Below, piece by piece: positions 9,061-18,348 of a stretch of DNA of 64,000 nucleotides. This stretch comes from Nisaea denitrificans DSM 18348 (GTDB taxonomy: Bacteria; Pseudomonadota; Alphaproteobacteria; Thalassobaculales; Thalassobaculaceae), in assembly GCF_000426505.1 (NCBI RefSeq), contig NZ_AUFM01000011.1:992001-1056000 (forward strand), given 5' to 3'. The translations under genes were made by a program, and so were the position numbers. The number at the start of each line of letters is the position of its first letter. The first letter of the stretch is position 1. The notes beneath the pieces are model-generated. The model was not told the DNA's origin. It saw only the letters and a list, made by a program, of their open reading frames with translations, and did not search any database.

Positions 9061-10088
9061 CAGGTGGAGGACCGATATTGACCGGTCAGCTCGGCAAAGG
9101 AAGAAAGAAGCTCTTCGTGCACCGCCGGACGGGCCTCCCGCTGAATGCGCTCAAGGAAATCGAGCACCATTTCGGCGCGGGAAAGAGCCTTGCCGGACAG
9201 AACCGGGGCCGCTCCGGCGACTGCCTGCATCTCCGTCATGTCACCATTGCAGTGCAAGACAACGTCACATCCGGCCTCCAGCGCATGTGCCGTTGATACG
9301 TCAAGCGGATCAACCAGCGCCTTCATGGAGATATCGTCACTCATCAAAAGCCCGTCGAAGCCGATCTCCTGCCGGATAACCTCTCCGATGACTGTGGGGG
9401 AAACCGTGGCCGCGCGCCCGGAATCCAGCGTCTCGTAGATGACATGAGCTGTCATCGCCATCGGCAGGTCCTTCAAAGCCTTGAAAGGCGCGAAATCGAT
9501 CGCGGAAAGTTCGTCCCGTTCCGTGTCGACCCGAGGCAACGCGTGGTGGCTGTCGACACCTGCCCGGCCATGCCCGGGGATATGCTTCATCACAGGAGCG
9601 ACACCGCCGGCGGCAAGACCTTCCGCCTGAGCGCGACCAAGTCTGGCAACGATATCCGGCGTATAGGCAAAAGCACGGTCTCCGATGACGTCATGGGCAC
9701 CGTCCTGCCGGACATCGAGCAACGGCAGACAATCTACATCGACGCCGCAATCCGTGAGTTCCGCGGCAATCAGTCGGGCATTCACCCGTACAGCCTGCTC
9801 CGCACGCACCGGGTCCTCGGCGTAAAGCTTGCCAAACAAGGCTGCCGGCGGGGCTGCACGCCATTGCGGCGGCTTCAGGCGCTGAACCCGGCCACCTTCC
9901 TGGTCGATCAGAACCGGCGCGTGGCGTCCGACACAATCGCGCAGATCTTCGGTCAGCATCCGGATCTGCTCCGTGCTTTCGCAGTTCCGCTGAAACAGAA
10001 TGAAGCCGAACGGATCGGTATCGATGAAGAACTGGCGCTCGGCCCGGCTGAGTTCCGGACCGGCACAGCCGAGGATCAAGGAGCGCAT
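9060..10088 (-). CDS. nagZ: Beta-N-acetylhexosaminidase NagZ (GH3)
   Basis: A 342-residue glycoside hydrolase of family 3. It removes N-acetylglucosamine from anhydromuropeptides in the cytoplasm during peptidoglycan recycling. The acid/base loop is KHIPGHGRAGVDSHH, and the nucleophile aspartate lies in GLLMSDDISMKAL. Length matches single-domain NagZ. It follows the SPOR gene by 13 bases and overlaps the protease gene by one base. Confidence 0.94.
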   Translation of the reverse strand: MRSLILGCAGPELSRAERQFFIDTDPFGFILFQRNCESTEQIRMLTEDLRDCVGRHAPVLIDQEGGRVQRLKPPQWRAAPPAALFGKLYAEDPVRAEQAVRVNARLIAAELTDCGVDVDCLPLLDVRQDGAHDVIGDRAFAYTPDIVARLGRAQAEGLAAGGVAPVMKHIPGHGRAGVDSHHALPRVDTERDELSAIDFAPFKALKDLPMAMTAHVIYETLDSGRAATVSPTVIGEVIRQEIGFDGLLMSDDISMKALVDPLDVSTAHALEAGCDVVLHCNGDMTEMQAVAGAAPVLSGKALSRAEMVLDFLERIQREARPAVHEELLSSFAELTGQYRSST

Positions 10089-10101
10089 TTGCGTGTCCCG
10101 T

Positions 10102-11016
10102 CTAGCGTTTCACCACGAGGCAAGCCTGACCCTTGGCTTTCAGTGCCGTACAGATGTCACGTGCGGCTTTATCGCTCAACGGTCCGCCCTGTACCCGGAA
10201 AAACACCCCGTTGGAAGTCGTGACACGCTGGTAAGTCGGCCCGAGTGCGCCGAGCAAAGCAGCATTAGCCGCTTTCACCCTGTTCCATTCCTTCGCGGCG
10301 GCATCCTCGCTCCGCAAGGCGGCGATCTGGATATTGAAACCGCCTGTGGCGACAGGTGCCGGGGCTGGAGCTGGAGCCGGTGCCGGTTTGGGTGTCTTTG
10401 CGGCAACGGGCTTCGGCGCCGGTGCCGTGACCGGCGTTTCTACCTTCGCTGCCGGGATTGCGGGCGGCGGAGGGACAAGTGTTTTCGCCGCGGTCTCCGC
10501 TGGTTTCTTGGCCGGCGGGATAACGGCGGTTGCCGATGGAGATGAAGCCGGGGGCGATGTTACGGCTGGCGCAGTCGGCGCCGGGGCTTCCGCAGTCTGG
10601 GTCGCGTCATTGGTCGGGATCGACAGAGGTTCCGGCGGCGGCAGCGGTGTCTCCGGCGGCGGCAACAGGCGCTCTACACGGCTTTCGCTGTTCTGAGCGC
10701 CACGCCCGGAGCCGAGATCGTCGAGCACCAGCTTGTCCTGATGCGGAACTTCCATACCACCTGGCGAATCAGGCCGAACCTTTGACGGTGTCACATCGGC
10801 CTTGATCAGCGGGGCGGCGGTTTCGCTGCCTATCCGACGGCCCTGATCGTAGGCGTACCAGACGATACCCGCAAAGGCTGCAACCGCCAGAGTTGCAGCA
10901 ATGATGGTCAACCCCCTGCCCTTGGTCGTCTCTTCGGACATGAGTGGAGGCGGTCCGGGACGATCCTCTTCCTCGATCATCCGCGGCCGTTCCGGCGCTC
11001 CCGAATGCAAACTCAT
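10102..11016 (-). CDS. SPOR-domain membrane protein
   Basis: A 304-residue bitopic protein: a short Pro-rich cytoplasmic N-terminus, one membrane helix (about residues 34-55, [20 protein letters not shown]), a long Pro/Ala/Lys-rich periplasmic linker, and a C-terminal SPOR domain (about 222-304, from [14 protein letters not shown]). SPOR domains bind denuded glycan strands at division sites, so a septal role is likely. It overlaps the argS stop by 4 bases (ATGA). Confidence 0.88.
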   Translation of the reverse strand: MSLHSGAPERPRMIEEEDRPGPPPLMSEETTKGRGLTIIAATLAVAAFAGIVWYAYDQGRRIGSETAAPLIKADVTPSKVRPDSPGGMEVPHQDKLVLDDLGSGRGAQNSESRVERLLPPPETPLPPPEPLSIPTNDATQTAEAPAPTAPAVTSPPASSPSATAVIPPAKKPAETAAKTLVPPPPAIPAAKVETPVTAPAPKPVAAKTPKPAPAPAPAPAPVATGGFNIQIAALRSEDAAAKEWNRVKAANAALLGALGPTYQRVTTSNGVFFRVQGGPLSDKAARDICTALKAKGQACLVVKR

Positions 11017-12770
11017 GCGCGCAACTCCTCCACGGGCTCAACCCCGATCACGGAGAGTCCGGAAGCGATGACCGTCTGCGTAGCTCGAACCAGAGCCAGC
11101 CGAGCCATGGTCAACTCGCGGTCATCATCGACCAGGAACCTCAAAGTCGTGTCTTCCCTGCCCTTGTTCCACAAACTGTGGAAACCGGTGGCGACCTCGC
11201 CGAGATAGAAAGCGATCCGGTGCGGTTCGTGCGCTTCGGCGGCACTTTCGACCGTACGAGGCCATCCGAGTAACAGTTTCATGAGACCAAGCTCGGCCGG
11301 ATCGGTCAAGCGATCCAGCACTACCGGTGCCAGCCCGGCACAGGAAACATCCGCGCCCTCAAGTGCCTCGGCGGCATGCCTTAAGACGGAATGACAGCGC
11401 GCATGGGCATATTGCACATAGAAAACGGGGTTTTCCCGGCTTTGCTCGGTGACCTTCTTGAAATCGAATTCGAGGGTCTGGTCGTTGCGCCGGGTCAGCA
11501 TGATGAACCGAAGCACGTCTTTGCCTACCGAATCGATGACATCGCGCAAGGTCACGAAGGTTCCAGCCCGTTTCGACATCTTCACCGGCTTGCCGTCATC
11601 CATCAGATGCACAAGCTGGCAGAGCTTGACGTCCAGTTCGCCCTTGCCGTCGGTTACGGCCTTCACCGCCGCCTTCATGCGTTTCACATAACCGCCGTGA
11701 TCCGCGCCCCAGACATCGATCATCTCGGCAAAGCCGCGATTGTACTTATCGAGGTGGTAAGCGACGTCATTTGCGAAATAGGTCCAAGTGCCGTCCGATT
11801 TCTGGATCGGCCGGTCAACATCGTCTCCGAACTGCATCGCCTTGAACAGGCGCTGCGGGCGCGGCTCCCAGTCATCCGGCTGCTTGCCCTTCGGCGGCTG
11901 CAACACGCCAGTATAGAGCAGGTCGCGCTCCTCCAGCGTCTGCATGACGGCATCGACCGCGCCAGCGTCGACCAAAGCCTTCTCGGAGCTGTAGATCTCG
12001 ATATCAACGCCAAGACCGGTCAGGTCCTCCTTGATCCCTTCCATCATCATGGAGATGGCAAAGGCACGCACTTCAGGAAGCCACTCCTCGTCCGGGCTCT
12101 GCATCCATTTCCCGCCATCGCGCGCCGAAAGTGCCTCACCGACCTCTTTCAGATATTCGCCCGGATAGAAACCTTCAGGAATGGTGCCTATATCCTCCCC
12201 TCGAGCCTCCCGGTAGCGGAGATAGGCGGAACGAGCCAAGACATCCACCTGAGCACCTGCATCGTTGACGTAATATTCGCGGGTCACGTCGAATCCGGCC
12301 TTGGCAAGCAGTGCAGCCAGCGCATCGCCAATCACGGCACCACGCGCATGCGCCGCATGCAGCGGGCCGGTCGGGTTGGCGGAGACGTATTCCACCATTA
12401 CCTTCTTGCCGGCGCCGATATCCGACTTGCCGAAATCCAGGCCCTTTTCAAGCAGTCCTGAAATGGCATTGCGCCAGAAACCGTCGGCGATCCGGAGGTT
12501 GATGAAACCGGGGCCGGCAATCTCAGCCTCGCTGACCTCTTCCCAGTCACGCATCTTGACGATCAACAACTCGGCGATGTCGCGCGGCTTCATATTTGCG
12601 GGCTTGGCCAGCACCATGGCCGCGTTCGTGGCAATGTCGCCGTGGCTCGGATCGCGCGGAGGCTCAACGCCCGCCCGGCTGATATCCATGCCGGAGGGTA
12701 GTGCTCCCTCGGCGGCCAGCGCTTCTATCGTTGCATCAAGTTTACTTTGAAAGTATCTGAAAACGTTCAT
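11013..12770 (-). CDS. argS: Arginyl-tRNA synthetase
   Basis: A 585-residue class I synthetase. The HIGH-type motif is [20 protein letters not shown] and the KMSKS-type motif is [18 protein letters not shown]. The N-terminal Add-1 domain and C-terminal DALR anticodon-binding domain fill the expected lengths. The ATG directly abuts the dgt stop codon. It is in the middle of the dgt-argS-SPOR-nagZ array. Confidence 0.97.
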   Translation of the reverse strand: MNVFRYFQSKLDATIEALAAEGALPSGMDISRAGVEPPRDPSHGDIATNAAMVLAKPANMKPRDIAELLIVKMRDWEEVSEAEIAGPGFINLRIADGFWRNAISGLLEKGLDFGKSDIGAGKKVMVEYVSANPTGPLHAAHARGAVIGDALAALLAKAGFDVTREYYVNDAGAQVDVLARSAYLRYREARGEDIGTIPEGFYPGEYLKEVGEALSARDGGKWMQSPDEEWLPEVRAFAISMMMEGIKEDLTGLGVDIEIYSSEKALVDAGAVDAVMQTLEERDLLYTGVLQPPKGKQPDDWEPRPQRLFKAMQFGDDVDRPIQKSDGTWTYFANDVAYHLDKYNRGFAEMIDVWGADHGGYVKRMKAAVKAVTDGKGELDVKLCQLVHLMDDGKPVKMSKRAGTFVTLRDVIDSVGKDVLRFIMLTRRNDQTLEFDFKKVTEQSRENPVFYVQYAHARCHSVLRHAAEALEGADVSCAGLAPVVLDRLTDPAELGLMKLLLGWPRTVESAAEAHEPHRIAFYLGEVATGFHSLWNKGREDTTLRFLVDDDRELTMARLALVRATQTVIASGLSVIGVEPVEELRA

Positions 12771-13979
12771 TTATGTCTTCGCGTTTAGATCAAAGAGACG
12801 GGCATGCTCGATCACCGCGAAGCGATCGGTCATGCCAGCGATATAGTCGGCCACAAGGCGCGCCTGTTTGGTATCGTCAATCTGGCCCGGCTGGTCGTTG
12901 CCGGTGCGCTGCCATTGCGCCGGAAGGCAGTTAGGCTCCGCCATCAGCAACTCGAACATGTCCGTTACCACCCTGCGGGCCTTACTGGCCATGCGATTCA
13001 CTTTGTAGTGACGATACATGTTGTGGAACAGAAACGCTTTCAAAGTGCGGTTCTGGTCTTCCATTTCGGCGGAAAAAGCAATCAGCGGAACAGGAGCGCT
13101 GCGCACGTCATCGGCCGAATTCGGACGGTATTCCGCCAGTCTTCGCCGAGTTTCCCCAAGCAGATCTTCGACCATGGCGCCAATCAGACGGCGGACAATC
13201 TCCTGCACCATCTTGGCGCGGGAGAGCGTACCGTAACTCTCCATCACTTCCGAGACTATGGGGCCTATCAGCGGTACATCGAGCATTATTTCGATATCGA
13301 AAAGATCTGCGTGCAGCGCGTCATCAATATCATGTGCGTGATAGGCGATATCATCGGAAAGCGCCGCTATCTGGGCTTCCGCACTGGCAAAACCACTTAA
13401 CTGCAATGATAGTTTCGAGTCCAACTCGGTAATAATCGGTGGTACGTCACCAACTCCGTCCCGATCCGTCAGTGGGCCGTTATGCTTGATGATCCCCTCA
13501 ATGGTTTCCCAAGTCGGATTGAGGCCATCAAACGACGCGTAACGCTGTTCCAGCAGGGTCAGGACCCGAACCGTCTGCACATTGTGATCAAAGCCGCCAT
13601 AAGGCTTCATCACCGCGTCCAGGGCGTCCTCGCCGGCATGGCCGAACGGCGTGTGGCCGAGATCGTGCGCAAGCGCCAGGGCTTCCGCCAGATCCTCATT
13701 CAGACCAAGGGAGCGGCTGATTGAGCGGGCAATCTGCGCCACCTCAAGGCTGTGCGTCAGCCGGGTGCGGTAATAATCGCCCTCGTGATAGACGAAAACC
13801 TGGGTCTTGTATTCCAGGCGCCGGAAAGCGCCGGAATGCAGAACCCTGTCCCGGTCTCGCTGGAACGGCGTGCGCTCGCGCGCTTCCGGCTCCGGGAACT
13901 GCCGGCCGCGGCTGTTCCTGAAATCCGCGGCATAGGGCGCGAACTGCTGTTTGAACGTCCAGTTTTGGGACTCGGGCAT
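12771..13979 (-). CDS. dgt: dGTPase-like HD-domain triphosphohydrolase
   Basis: A 402-residue deoxynucleoside-triphosphate triphosphohydrolase-like protein that would cleave dNTPs to deoxynucleoside plus triphosphate. HD-domain metal ligands are visible: RLTHSLEVAQIARS, then AHDLGHTPFGHAGE and a later SDDIAYHAHDIDD. Length fits the shorter Dgt-type branch common in alphaproteobacteria. It heads the minus-strand array and is divergent from erpA across 170 bases, a likely bidirectional promoter region. Confidence 0.93.
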   Translation of the reverse strand: MPESQNWTFKQQFAPYAADFRNSRGRQFPEPEARERTPFQRDRDRVLHSGAFRRLEYKTQVFVYHEGDYYRTRLTHSLEVAQIARSISRSLGLNEDLAEALALAHDLGHTPFGHAGEDALDAVMKPYGGFDHNVQTVRVLTLLEQRYASFDGLNPTWETIEGIIKHNGPLTDRDGVGDVPPIITELDSKLSLQLSGFASAEAQIAALSDDIAYHAHDIDDALHADLFDIEIMLDVPLIGPIVSEVMESYGTLSRAKMVQEIVRRLIGAMVEDLLGETRRRLAEYRPNSADDVRSAPVPLIAFSAEMEDQNRTLKAFLFHNMYRHYKVNRMASKARRVVTDMFELLMAEPNCLPAQWQRTGNDQPGQIDDTKQARLVADYIAGMTDRFAVIEHARLFDLNAKT

Positions 13980-14149
13980 ATACAGGGACCAAGTGCGATT
14001 CGAACTGGGCGGAACCTACTCTCGGGCGCCCTTTCGCGCAATGCCAAGGGCCCGAAAACAGTTGAATTCAGGGCCTGACGTATTACTTTCTCATCAGGGA
14101 CGTGATTATGATCACGGTCAGAAATTCGAACACGATGATCGGAGCGGCG

Positions 14150-14539
14150 ATGAGCCTCGCTGAAAACCATGGTGACAGTGCTGCCGCAGCACCTCCGGGT
14201 GCTGGTGGGCGCAGCTTCGGGTTAAGCGAAAGTGCAGCCCGGCGGATCAAGGTCCTGCTGGACATGGAAGAGAATGGCGACGGCAAATTCATGCGCGTCG
14301 GCGTCGAGGGCGGTGGCTGCTCCGGCTTCCAGTACGATTTCGGTTTCGATGATGTGATGAAGGACGACGACCACGTGTTCGAGAGCCACGGCATGAAAGT
14401 GATCGTGGACGATACCTCTCTCGACCTGCTTGACGGCGGCGTGCTCGATTATGTCGACGAATTGCTCGGCGCCTATTTCCAGGTCACGAATCCGAACGCC
14501 TCGTCTTCCTGCGGCTGCGGTACTTCCTTCTCCCTCTGA
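14150..14539 (+). CDS. erpA: A-type iron-sulfur cluster insertion protein (ErpA-like)
   Basis: A 129-residue A-type carrier that delivers Fe-S clusters to target enzymes. The three cluster-binding cysteines are present: CSGFQYDF and the C-terminal CGCGTSF pair. I chose the ATG at 14150 because GGAG lies 5 bases upstream; a GTG at 14102 would add 16 residues with no ribosome-binding site. The first 25 residues, before SFGLSESAARRIK, are Ala/Pro/Gly-rich and outside the fold. Pairing with a divergent dgt is usual in this class. Confidence 0.92.
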   Translation: MSLAENHGDSAAAAPPGAGGRSFGLSESAARRIKVLLDMEENGDGKFMRVGVEGGGCSGFQYDFGFDDVMKDDDHVFESHGMKVIVDDTSLDLLDGGVLDYVDELLGAYFQVTNPNASSSCGCGTSFSL

Positions 14540-14654
14540 CAGAAGCTAACGCGCCGGTTTCCTTGATGTCCGGCAAAGTGTCTTGGCCGCGCGACAGCGT
14601 GCGGGCAAACTTGCCGCTCGTCATTCTCCAAGCTCTTCGCGGAACGGACTCCCC

Positions 14655-15425
14655 ATGAAAGCGGCCACCTGGAACGTCAACTCGGTCAAGGCGAGGCTCC
14701 CGAACCTGCTGGAGTGGCTCGACGGCTTCCAGCCCGACGTTGCCATGCTCCAGGAAACCAAGACCGTGGACGAGAATTTCCCGCGCCTTGAGATTGAGGA
14801 ACGCGGCTACAAGATCCTGGCGCACGGGCAGAAGAGCTATAACGGCGTCGCTATCCTCTCCAAACACGAGATCGAGGACCCACTGGTTGGACTGCCCGGC
14901 GACGATGCGGACGAACAGGCCCGCTATGTCGAGGGCACGATCTGCGGCATCCGCTTCGCCTCGATCTATCTGCCGAACGGAAATCCGATCGCGACCGAGA
15001 AATTCACCTACAAGCTGGATTGGATGAAGCGACTGAAGGCCCAGGCGGAAATCCTGCTGCAAAGCGAAGGCCCCGTCGTGCTGGCAGGCGACTACAATGT
15101 CGTGCCGATGGACGACGACGTGCATGACCCGGCCGGCTGGGCGGACGATGCGCTCTGCCAGCCGGAATCCCGCGCCGCATACCGCTCCATTCTGAATCTC
15201 GGCTATGCCGACGCCTACCGGATCTACAACACCGCACCGCACCGCTACAGCTTCTGGGATTATCAGGGCGGTGCCTGGCAGAACGATCACGGTGTGCGGA
15301 TTGACCACCTGCTGCTCTCGCCGCAAGCGGCGGACCGGCTGAAAGCCTCCGGCATCGACTCCGGCCCGCGCGGAAAAACCAAGGCCTCGGACCACACCCC
15401 GGTCTGGATCGAGCTCGCGGCGTAA
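14655..15425 (+). CDS. xthA: Exodeoxyribonuclease III / AP endonuclease
   Basis: A 256-residue Mg-dependent enzyme that cuts abasic sites and trims 3' ends. The family blocks are clear: MKAATWNVNSVKAR, LQETKT (metal-binding Glu), GDYNVVP, and the C-terminal DHTPVWIEL catalytic Asp-His. The ATG at 14655 begins exactly at the conserved N-terminal strand; an upstream ATG would add 24 nonconserved residues. It follows erpA by about 115 bases in the same direction. Confidence 0.95.
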   Translation: MKAATWNVNSVKARLPNLLEWLDGFQPDVAMLQETKTVDENFPRLEIEERGYKILAHGQKSYNGVAILSKHEIEDPLVGLPGDDADEQARYVEGTICGIRFASIYLPNGNPIATEKFTYKLDWMKRLKAQAEILLQSEGPVVLAGDYNVVPMDDDVHDPAGWADDALCQPESRAAYRSILNLGYADAYRIYNTAPHRYSFWDYQGGAWQNDHGVRIDHLLLSPQAADRLKASGIDSGPRGKTKASDHTPVWIELAA

Positions 15426-15450
15426 CTGCTCACGTCGTCATCGCTTTTTA

Positions 15451-15534
15451 GACTTCATCCCGGCCGGAGAGCCGGGACCTAGTCGATCATGGCGAGTTCT
15501 GATTTCCTGGGTCCCCGCGTGCGCGGGAATGACG
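15451..15534. repeat. REP/BIME-like palindromic repeat pair
   Basis: Two imperfect palindromes lie in the convergent gap between xthA and the M81 peptidase gene. The first pairs CCCGGC (15459) with GCCGGG (15476); the second pairs CCCGCG (15514) with CGCGGG (15527) and reads into GGAATGAC. The outer ends (TTCATCCC and GGAATGAC) are inverted relative to each other, which is the layout of intergenic palindromic repeats seen in many proteobacterial genomes. Only one copy is in this window. Confidence 0.55.
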
Positions 15535-15547
15535 ATTTAGAGTGAGC

Positions 15548-17050
15548 TCACCCCGCTTTGAACGGGTCCCCCAGCGGCCGTGTCCGCAGCCCTTCGCGCA
15601 GATGTTTCCACGGTAGCGCCGCCGGATCGGCCAGAACCGGCCCCGGAGACGCACACTCTATGATTTCTGCGGCGATCGGCGCGAAATCGGCGCGGTAGTG
15701 CACCGAGCTTTTATTCACCAGGATCTTCATCTGTTCCGGCTCGACGCCGAGGAAACGATACATCATCCGGTCCGCCATCTGCACCTTGCGGGAGCCGACA
15801 AGGATCTGCACGCCATTGATGCTGAGCCGGGCCGACGGGCCGAGCCGCATGTGGGTGCCGGAATAGAACGGTCCAGTCGCCATGAATTCTCCATTCGACA
15901 ACGCCTCGACCCGGAACGTGCCTTCAAAGGGCGCATCACCCGGCACGCGGGACTTGCCGCCAAGAGCGAGCACGACCTCCGCCCCCTCACCGGCCTCATG
16001 CGCAGCCAGAGCCGACTCGGCATCAACCAGCAATCCGAGCGCAGCACCCTCGGCACCATTGCGGACCAGAGCGCGCAACAGCCCCGTCGTGTCGCTATCG
16101 GCACCGCCGCCGGAATTGTCCTGCACATCCGCGATGATGACTGGGCGGTCCGCCGTGGCCGCGATGCGCATCGCTTCTCGAACCGCCTCGTCCGGACCGG
16201 GCAGTGCGGCCGAAAAACCCGCTTCCTTGGCGCAAATGGCATCAACCAATTGTTTCACGGATTGTTTCACACCTCTTTCGGTGTCTCCATATGCGAAAAC
16301 AGACGCCCCGCAATGATGTATATCGGCTGCAGGGAAGCCCGTTGCGAAGGAAAGCGAGACGTTATGCGCCGCCTCCAGCTCCGGAATCATCGCGTAGAGA
16401 CCAGCGGCTGGTTCGGCCATCGTGCATTGCCGGACCAGCGGCATCAGGAACGGGATTTGCTCGAAAGTATGGACGGGCTTGCGGCCAGATTTGATGAGAG
16501 CATCCAGCCGGCGTGCTACCCGGGCGCCGGTATCGGCCATATCGATATGCGGATAGGTCCGGTAGGCATCGAGGCCATTCGCCCATGAAACCATTTCCGG
16601 AGTGACGTTCGCGTGCAGGTCGAGGCTGGCCAGAAGCAGGATGTCGTCTCCGACAAGCGCCCGAACCCGGCGCAGCAACTCGCCCTCGCCATCCTCGTAG
16701 GTCTCCGTCGCCATCGCGCCATGCAGGCAGAGATAGATCGCGTCGGCCGGCAGGGCAGCCTCGATGCCCTTCAGGATCAATCCGGCGATATGCTCGTAAG
16801 CTTCGTCTGTCACATGAGCTGAAGGAGACGCCGCGGCCCAACTCGTCGGCACCAACTCATGCCCGAGCGCCCGGGCCTGCTCGATGAAACCCGCGACAGA
16901 AATATTGATCCCCTTGACCGCTTCGAACAGGGGCGCACCGGTGACCAGTGCCGGCCAACTCCCGGGGCTGGTGAAGGCGTCGAGTGCCGCCTTGCTAGGG
17001 CCGAATGTGTTGGTCTCGTGCTGAAAGCCGCCGATGATAATCCGCGCCAT
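15548..17050 (-). CDS. M81 family (MlrC-like) metallopeptidase
   Basis: A 500-residue protein of the family named for MlrC, which finishes degradation of the linearised cyanobacterial toxin microcystin. The N-terminal GGFQHETNTFGPSKA with its His and Glu, a central LHGAMATETYEDGEGELL and SLDLHANVTPEM, and DVQDNSGGGADSDTTGLL are the family's conserved blocks. Members are widespread outside toxin degraders, so a general dipeptide or amide hydrolase role is as likely. It is a single gene followed on the minus strand by the repeat pair. Confidence 0.88.
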   Translation of the reverse strand: MARIIIGGFQHETNTFGPSKAALDAFTSPGSWPALVTGAPLFEAVKGINISVAGFIEQARALGHELVPTSWAAASPSAHVTDEAYEHIAGLILKGIEAALPADAIYLCLHGAMATETYEDGEGELLRRVRALVGDDILLLASLDLHANVTPEMVSWANGLDAYRTYPHIDMADTGARVARRLDALIKSGRKPVHTFEQIPFLMPLVRQCTMAEPAAGLYAMIPELEAAHNVSLSFATGFPAADIHHCGASVFAYGDTERGVKQSVKQLVDAICAKEAGFSAALPGPDEAVREAMRIAATADRPVIIADVQDNSGGGADSDTTGLLRALVRNGAEGAALGLLVDAESALAAHEAGEGAEVVLALGGKSRVPGDAPFEGTFRVEALSNGEFMATGPFYSGTHMRLGPSARLSINGVQILVGSRKVQMADRMMYRFLGVEPEQMKILVNKSSVHYRADFAPIAAEIIECASPGPVLADPAALPWKHLREGLRTRPLGDPFKAG

Positions 17051-17082
17051 TCGGGCTCTCCCGTCCGAAGGTTATGTCTAAG

Positions 17083-17262
17083 CTAGTTGATGCCGATGGC
17101 GCCGCAGAGCGAAACCCAGACATCCTGGAGGATGTAACTGTCCCGCACGAAAGGCAGAACGGCCACGCAGATGAGAAGAAAGACGACAAGACCGACGAAC
17201 TCGGAGCTGTGCCAGCGGCGCGGCTCCTGTTCAATCCCGGTCCTGTCTCCGTGCTGTACCAT
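17083..17262 (-). CDS. Small single-helix membrane protein, unknown function
   Basis: A 59-residue ORF read directly on the minus strand. It has a charged N-terminus (MVQHGDRTGIEQEPRRWHSS), then one strongly hydrophobic helix (FVGLVVFLLICVAVLPFV) and a short tail ending in IGIN. The ATG at 17262 has a modest GGAA nearby and GAGGG further upstream. The stop is 33 bases before the start of the M81 peptidase gene, so the two could form one transcript. I do not recognise a family. The regular hydrophobic pattern and full codon structure argue it is real, but homologs are needed to be sure. Confidence 0.55.
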   Translation of the reverse strand: MVQHGDRTGIEQEPRRWHSSEFVGLVVFLLICVAVLPFVRDSYILQDVWVSLCGAIGIN

Positions 17263-17430
17263 TCAGATTCCGTACCCTCGGGGATGAGGCGGCGTTGGCA
17301 GAGGGGACATCTGCCTGTAATCAATGCCTGACATCTTAATCACGGGCCCTGCGCGATGGCAATTTGCCCGGGACCATTCTTCTGGAACCGCTCCGGTTCC
17401 AAAATCAGACCTAATGAGGGACTGACAGAC

Positions 17431-18333
17431 ATGTGCGCGAGGGAATATCTGACGTTCGACGATAGCTGGGCCGGGTATCTGCGCTGGTCGCACCGTTTAC
17501 CGCCCGCACCGCCGCCCGTCACACCGCGCCACGTATCCGGCATTGCCGAGATCATCGACGATTTCGATGCCGTGATTCTCGACAATTTCGGCGTGCTTAG
17601 CCTCGGCCCGCCTGTCATCCCCGAAGGCCCGGCGGCTTATGACTGTATCCGCAAGGCAGGCGTAGCCGTCCGTGTCGTCTCGAACGACGGCTCAAAGAGT
17701 GTCGCTGCAATGTGTGAAAGCCATCGCGCGCGCGGATATCTGTTCGAGGAATCTGAGATTTTCGCTGGTGTCAGCCTGCTTGAAAGCATGCTGGAAGGCG
17801 GTGAAGGCGGTTTCTGGGCGGCAATTGGCCTCGATCCGCACCTGATTCCAAGAGGCCATGACATTCGCGGCTGGCCTGGTGACGGGGTTGATATAGACGA
17901 GGCTGCAGGTCTTCTGCTGCTCGATTGCGATAATTTCTGGAGAAAGGATTTCGCGCCGATCCTCGAGAGTTTCAAGCGCCATCCCCGCCCCGTCATTGTC
18001 GGAAACCCGGACCTGACAGCCCCCTATACCGAAGCAATGAGCCTGGAGCCCGGATATCTCGCGCATCAGCTTGCGGACGAAGCCGGGGTCGAGCCGATCT
18101 TTCTCGGCAAACCCTTCGGCCCGGTTTATGAGATGGCCATGCGTGACCTGGCCCATATTCCCCCGGAGCGGGTGCTCTGCGTTGGCGATACTCTCCATAC
18201 GGACGTGCTCGGCGGACGGGCCCGGGGCATGAAGGCCCTGTTGGTCGAAACCGGCTTCACACGTGGAAAAGATCCCCTCACCCTTGCGGAAGAAAGCGGA
18301 ATCTGGCCTGATTTCATCGCACCGTCGATTTAA
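17431..18333 (+). CDS. HAD superfamily class IIA hydrolase-like protein
   Basis: A 300-residue NagD-like protein. Motif I reads D-N-F-G-V-L rather than the usual D-x-D-G-V-L, so the second aspartate (general acid/base) is Phe. Motif III is FLGKPFGPVY and motif IV is VLCVGDTLHTDVLGG, both intact. A branch of HAD IIA proteins with D-x-W-G-V-L at this place is known, and this looks like a relative; activity is uncertain. I chose the ATG at 17431 because GAGGGA lies 9 bases upstream; an earlier ATG at 17356 would add 25 residues. Confidence 0.8.
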   Translation: MCAREYLTFDDSWAGYLRWSHRLPPAPPPVTPRHVSGIAEIIDDFDAVILDNFGVLSLGPPVIPEGPAAYDCIRKAGVAVRVVSNDGSKSVAAMCESHRARGYLFEESEIFAGVSLLESMLEGGEGGFWAAIGLDPHLIPRGHDIRGWPGDGVDIDEAAGLLLLDCDNFWRKDFAPILESFKRHPRPVIVGNPDLTAPYTEAMSLEPGYLAHQLADEAGVEPIFLGKPFGPVYEMAMRDLAHIPPERVLCVGDTLHTDVLGGRARGMKALLVETGFTRGKDPLTLAEESGIWPDFIAPSI

Positions 18334-18348
18334 TCATGGAGCGACCGC

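Noticed and set aside
10334-10696. Low-complexity Gly/Ala-rich plus-strand ORF
   Set aside because: It mirrors the Pro/Ala linker of the SPOR protein.
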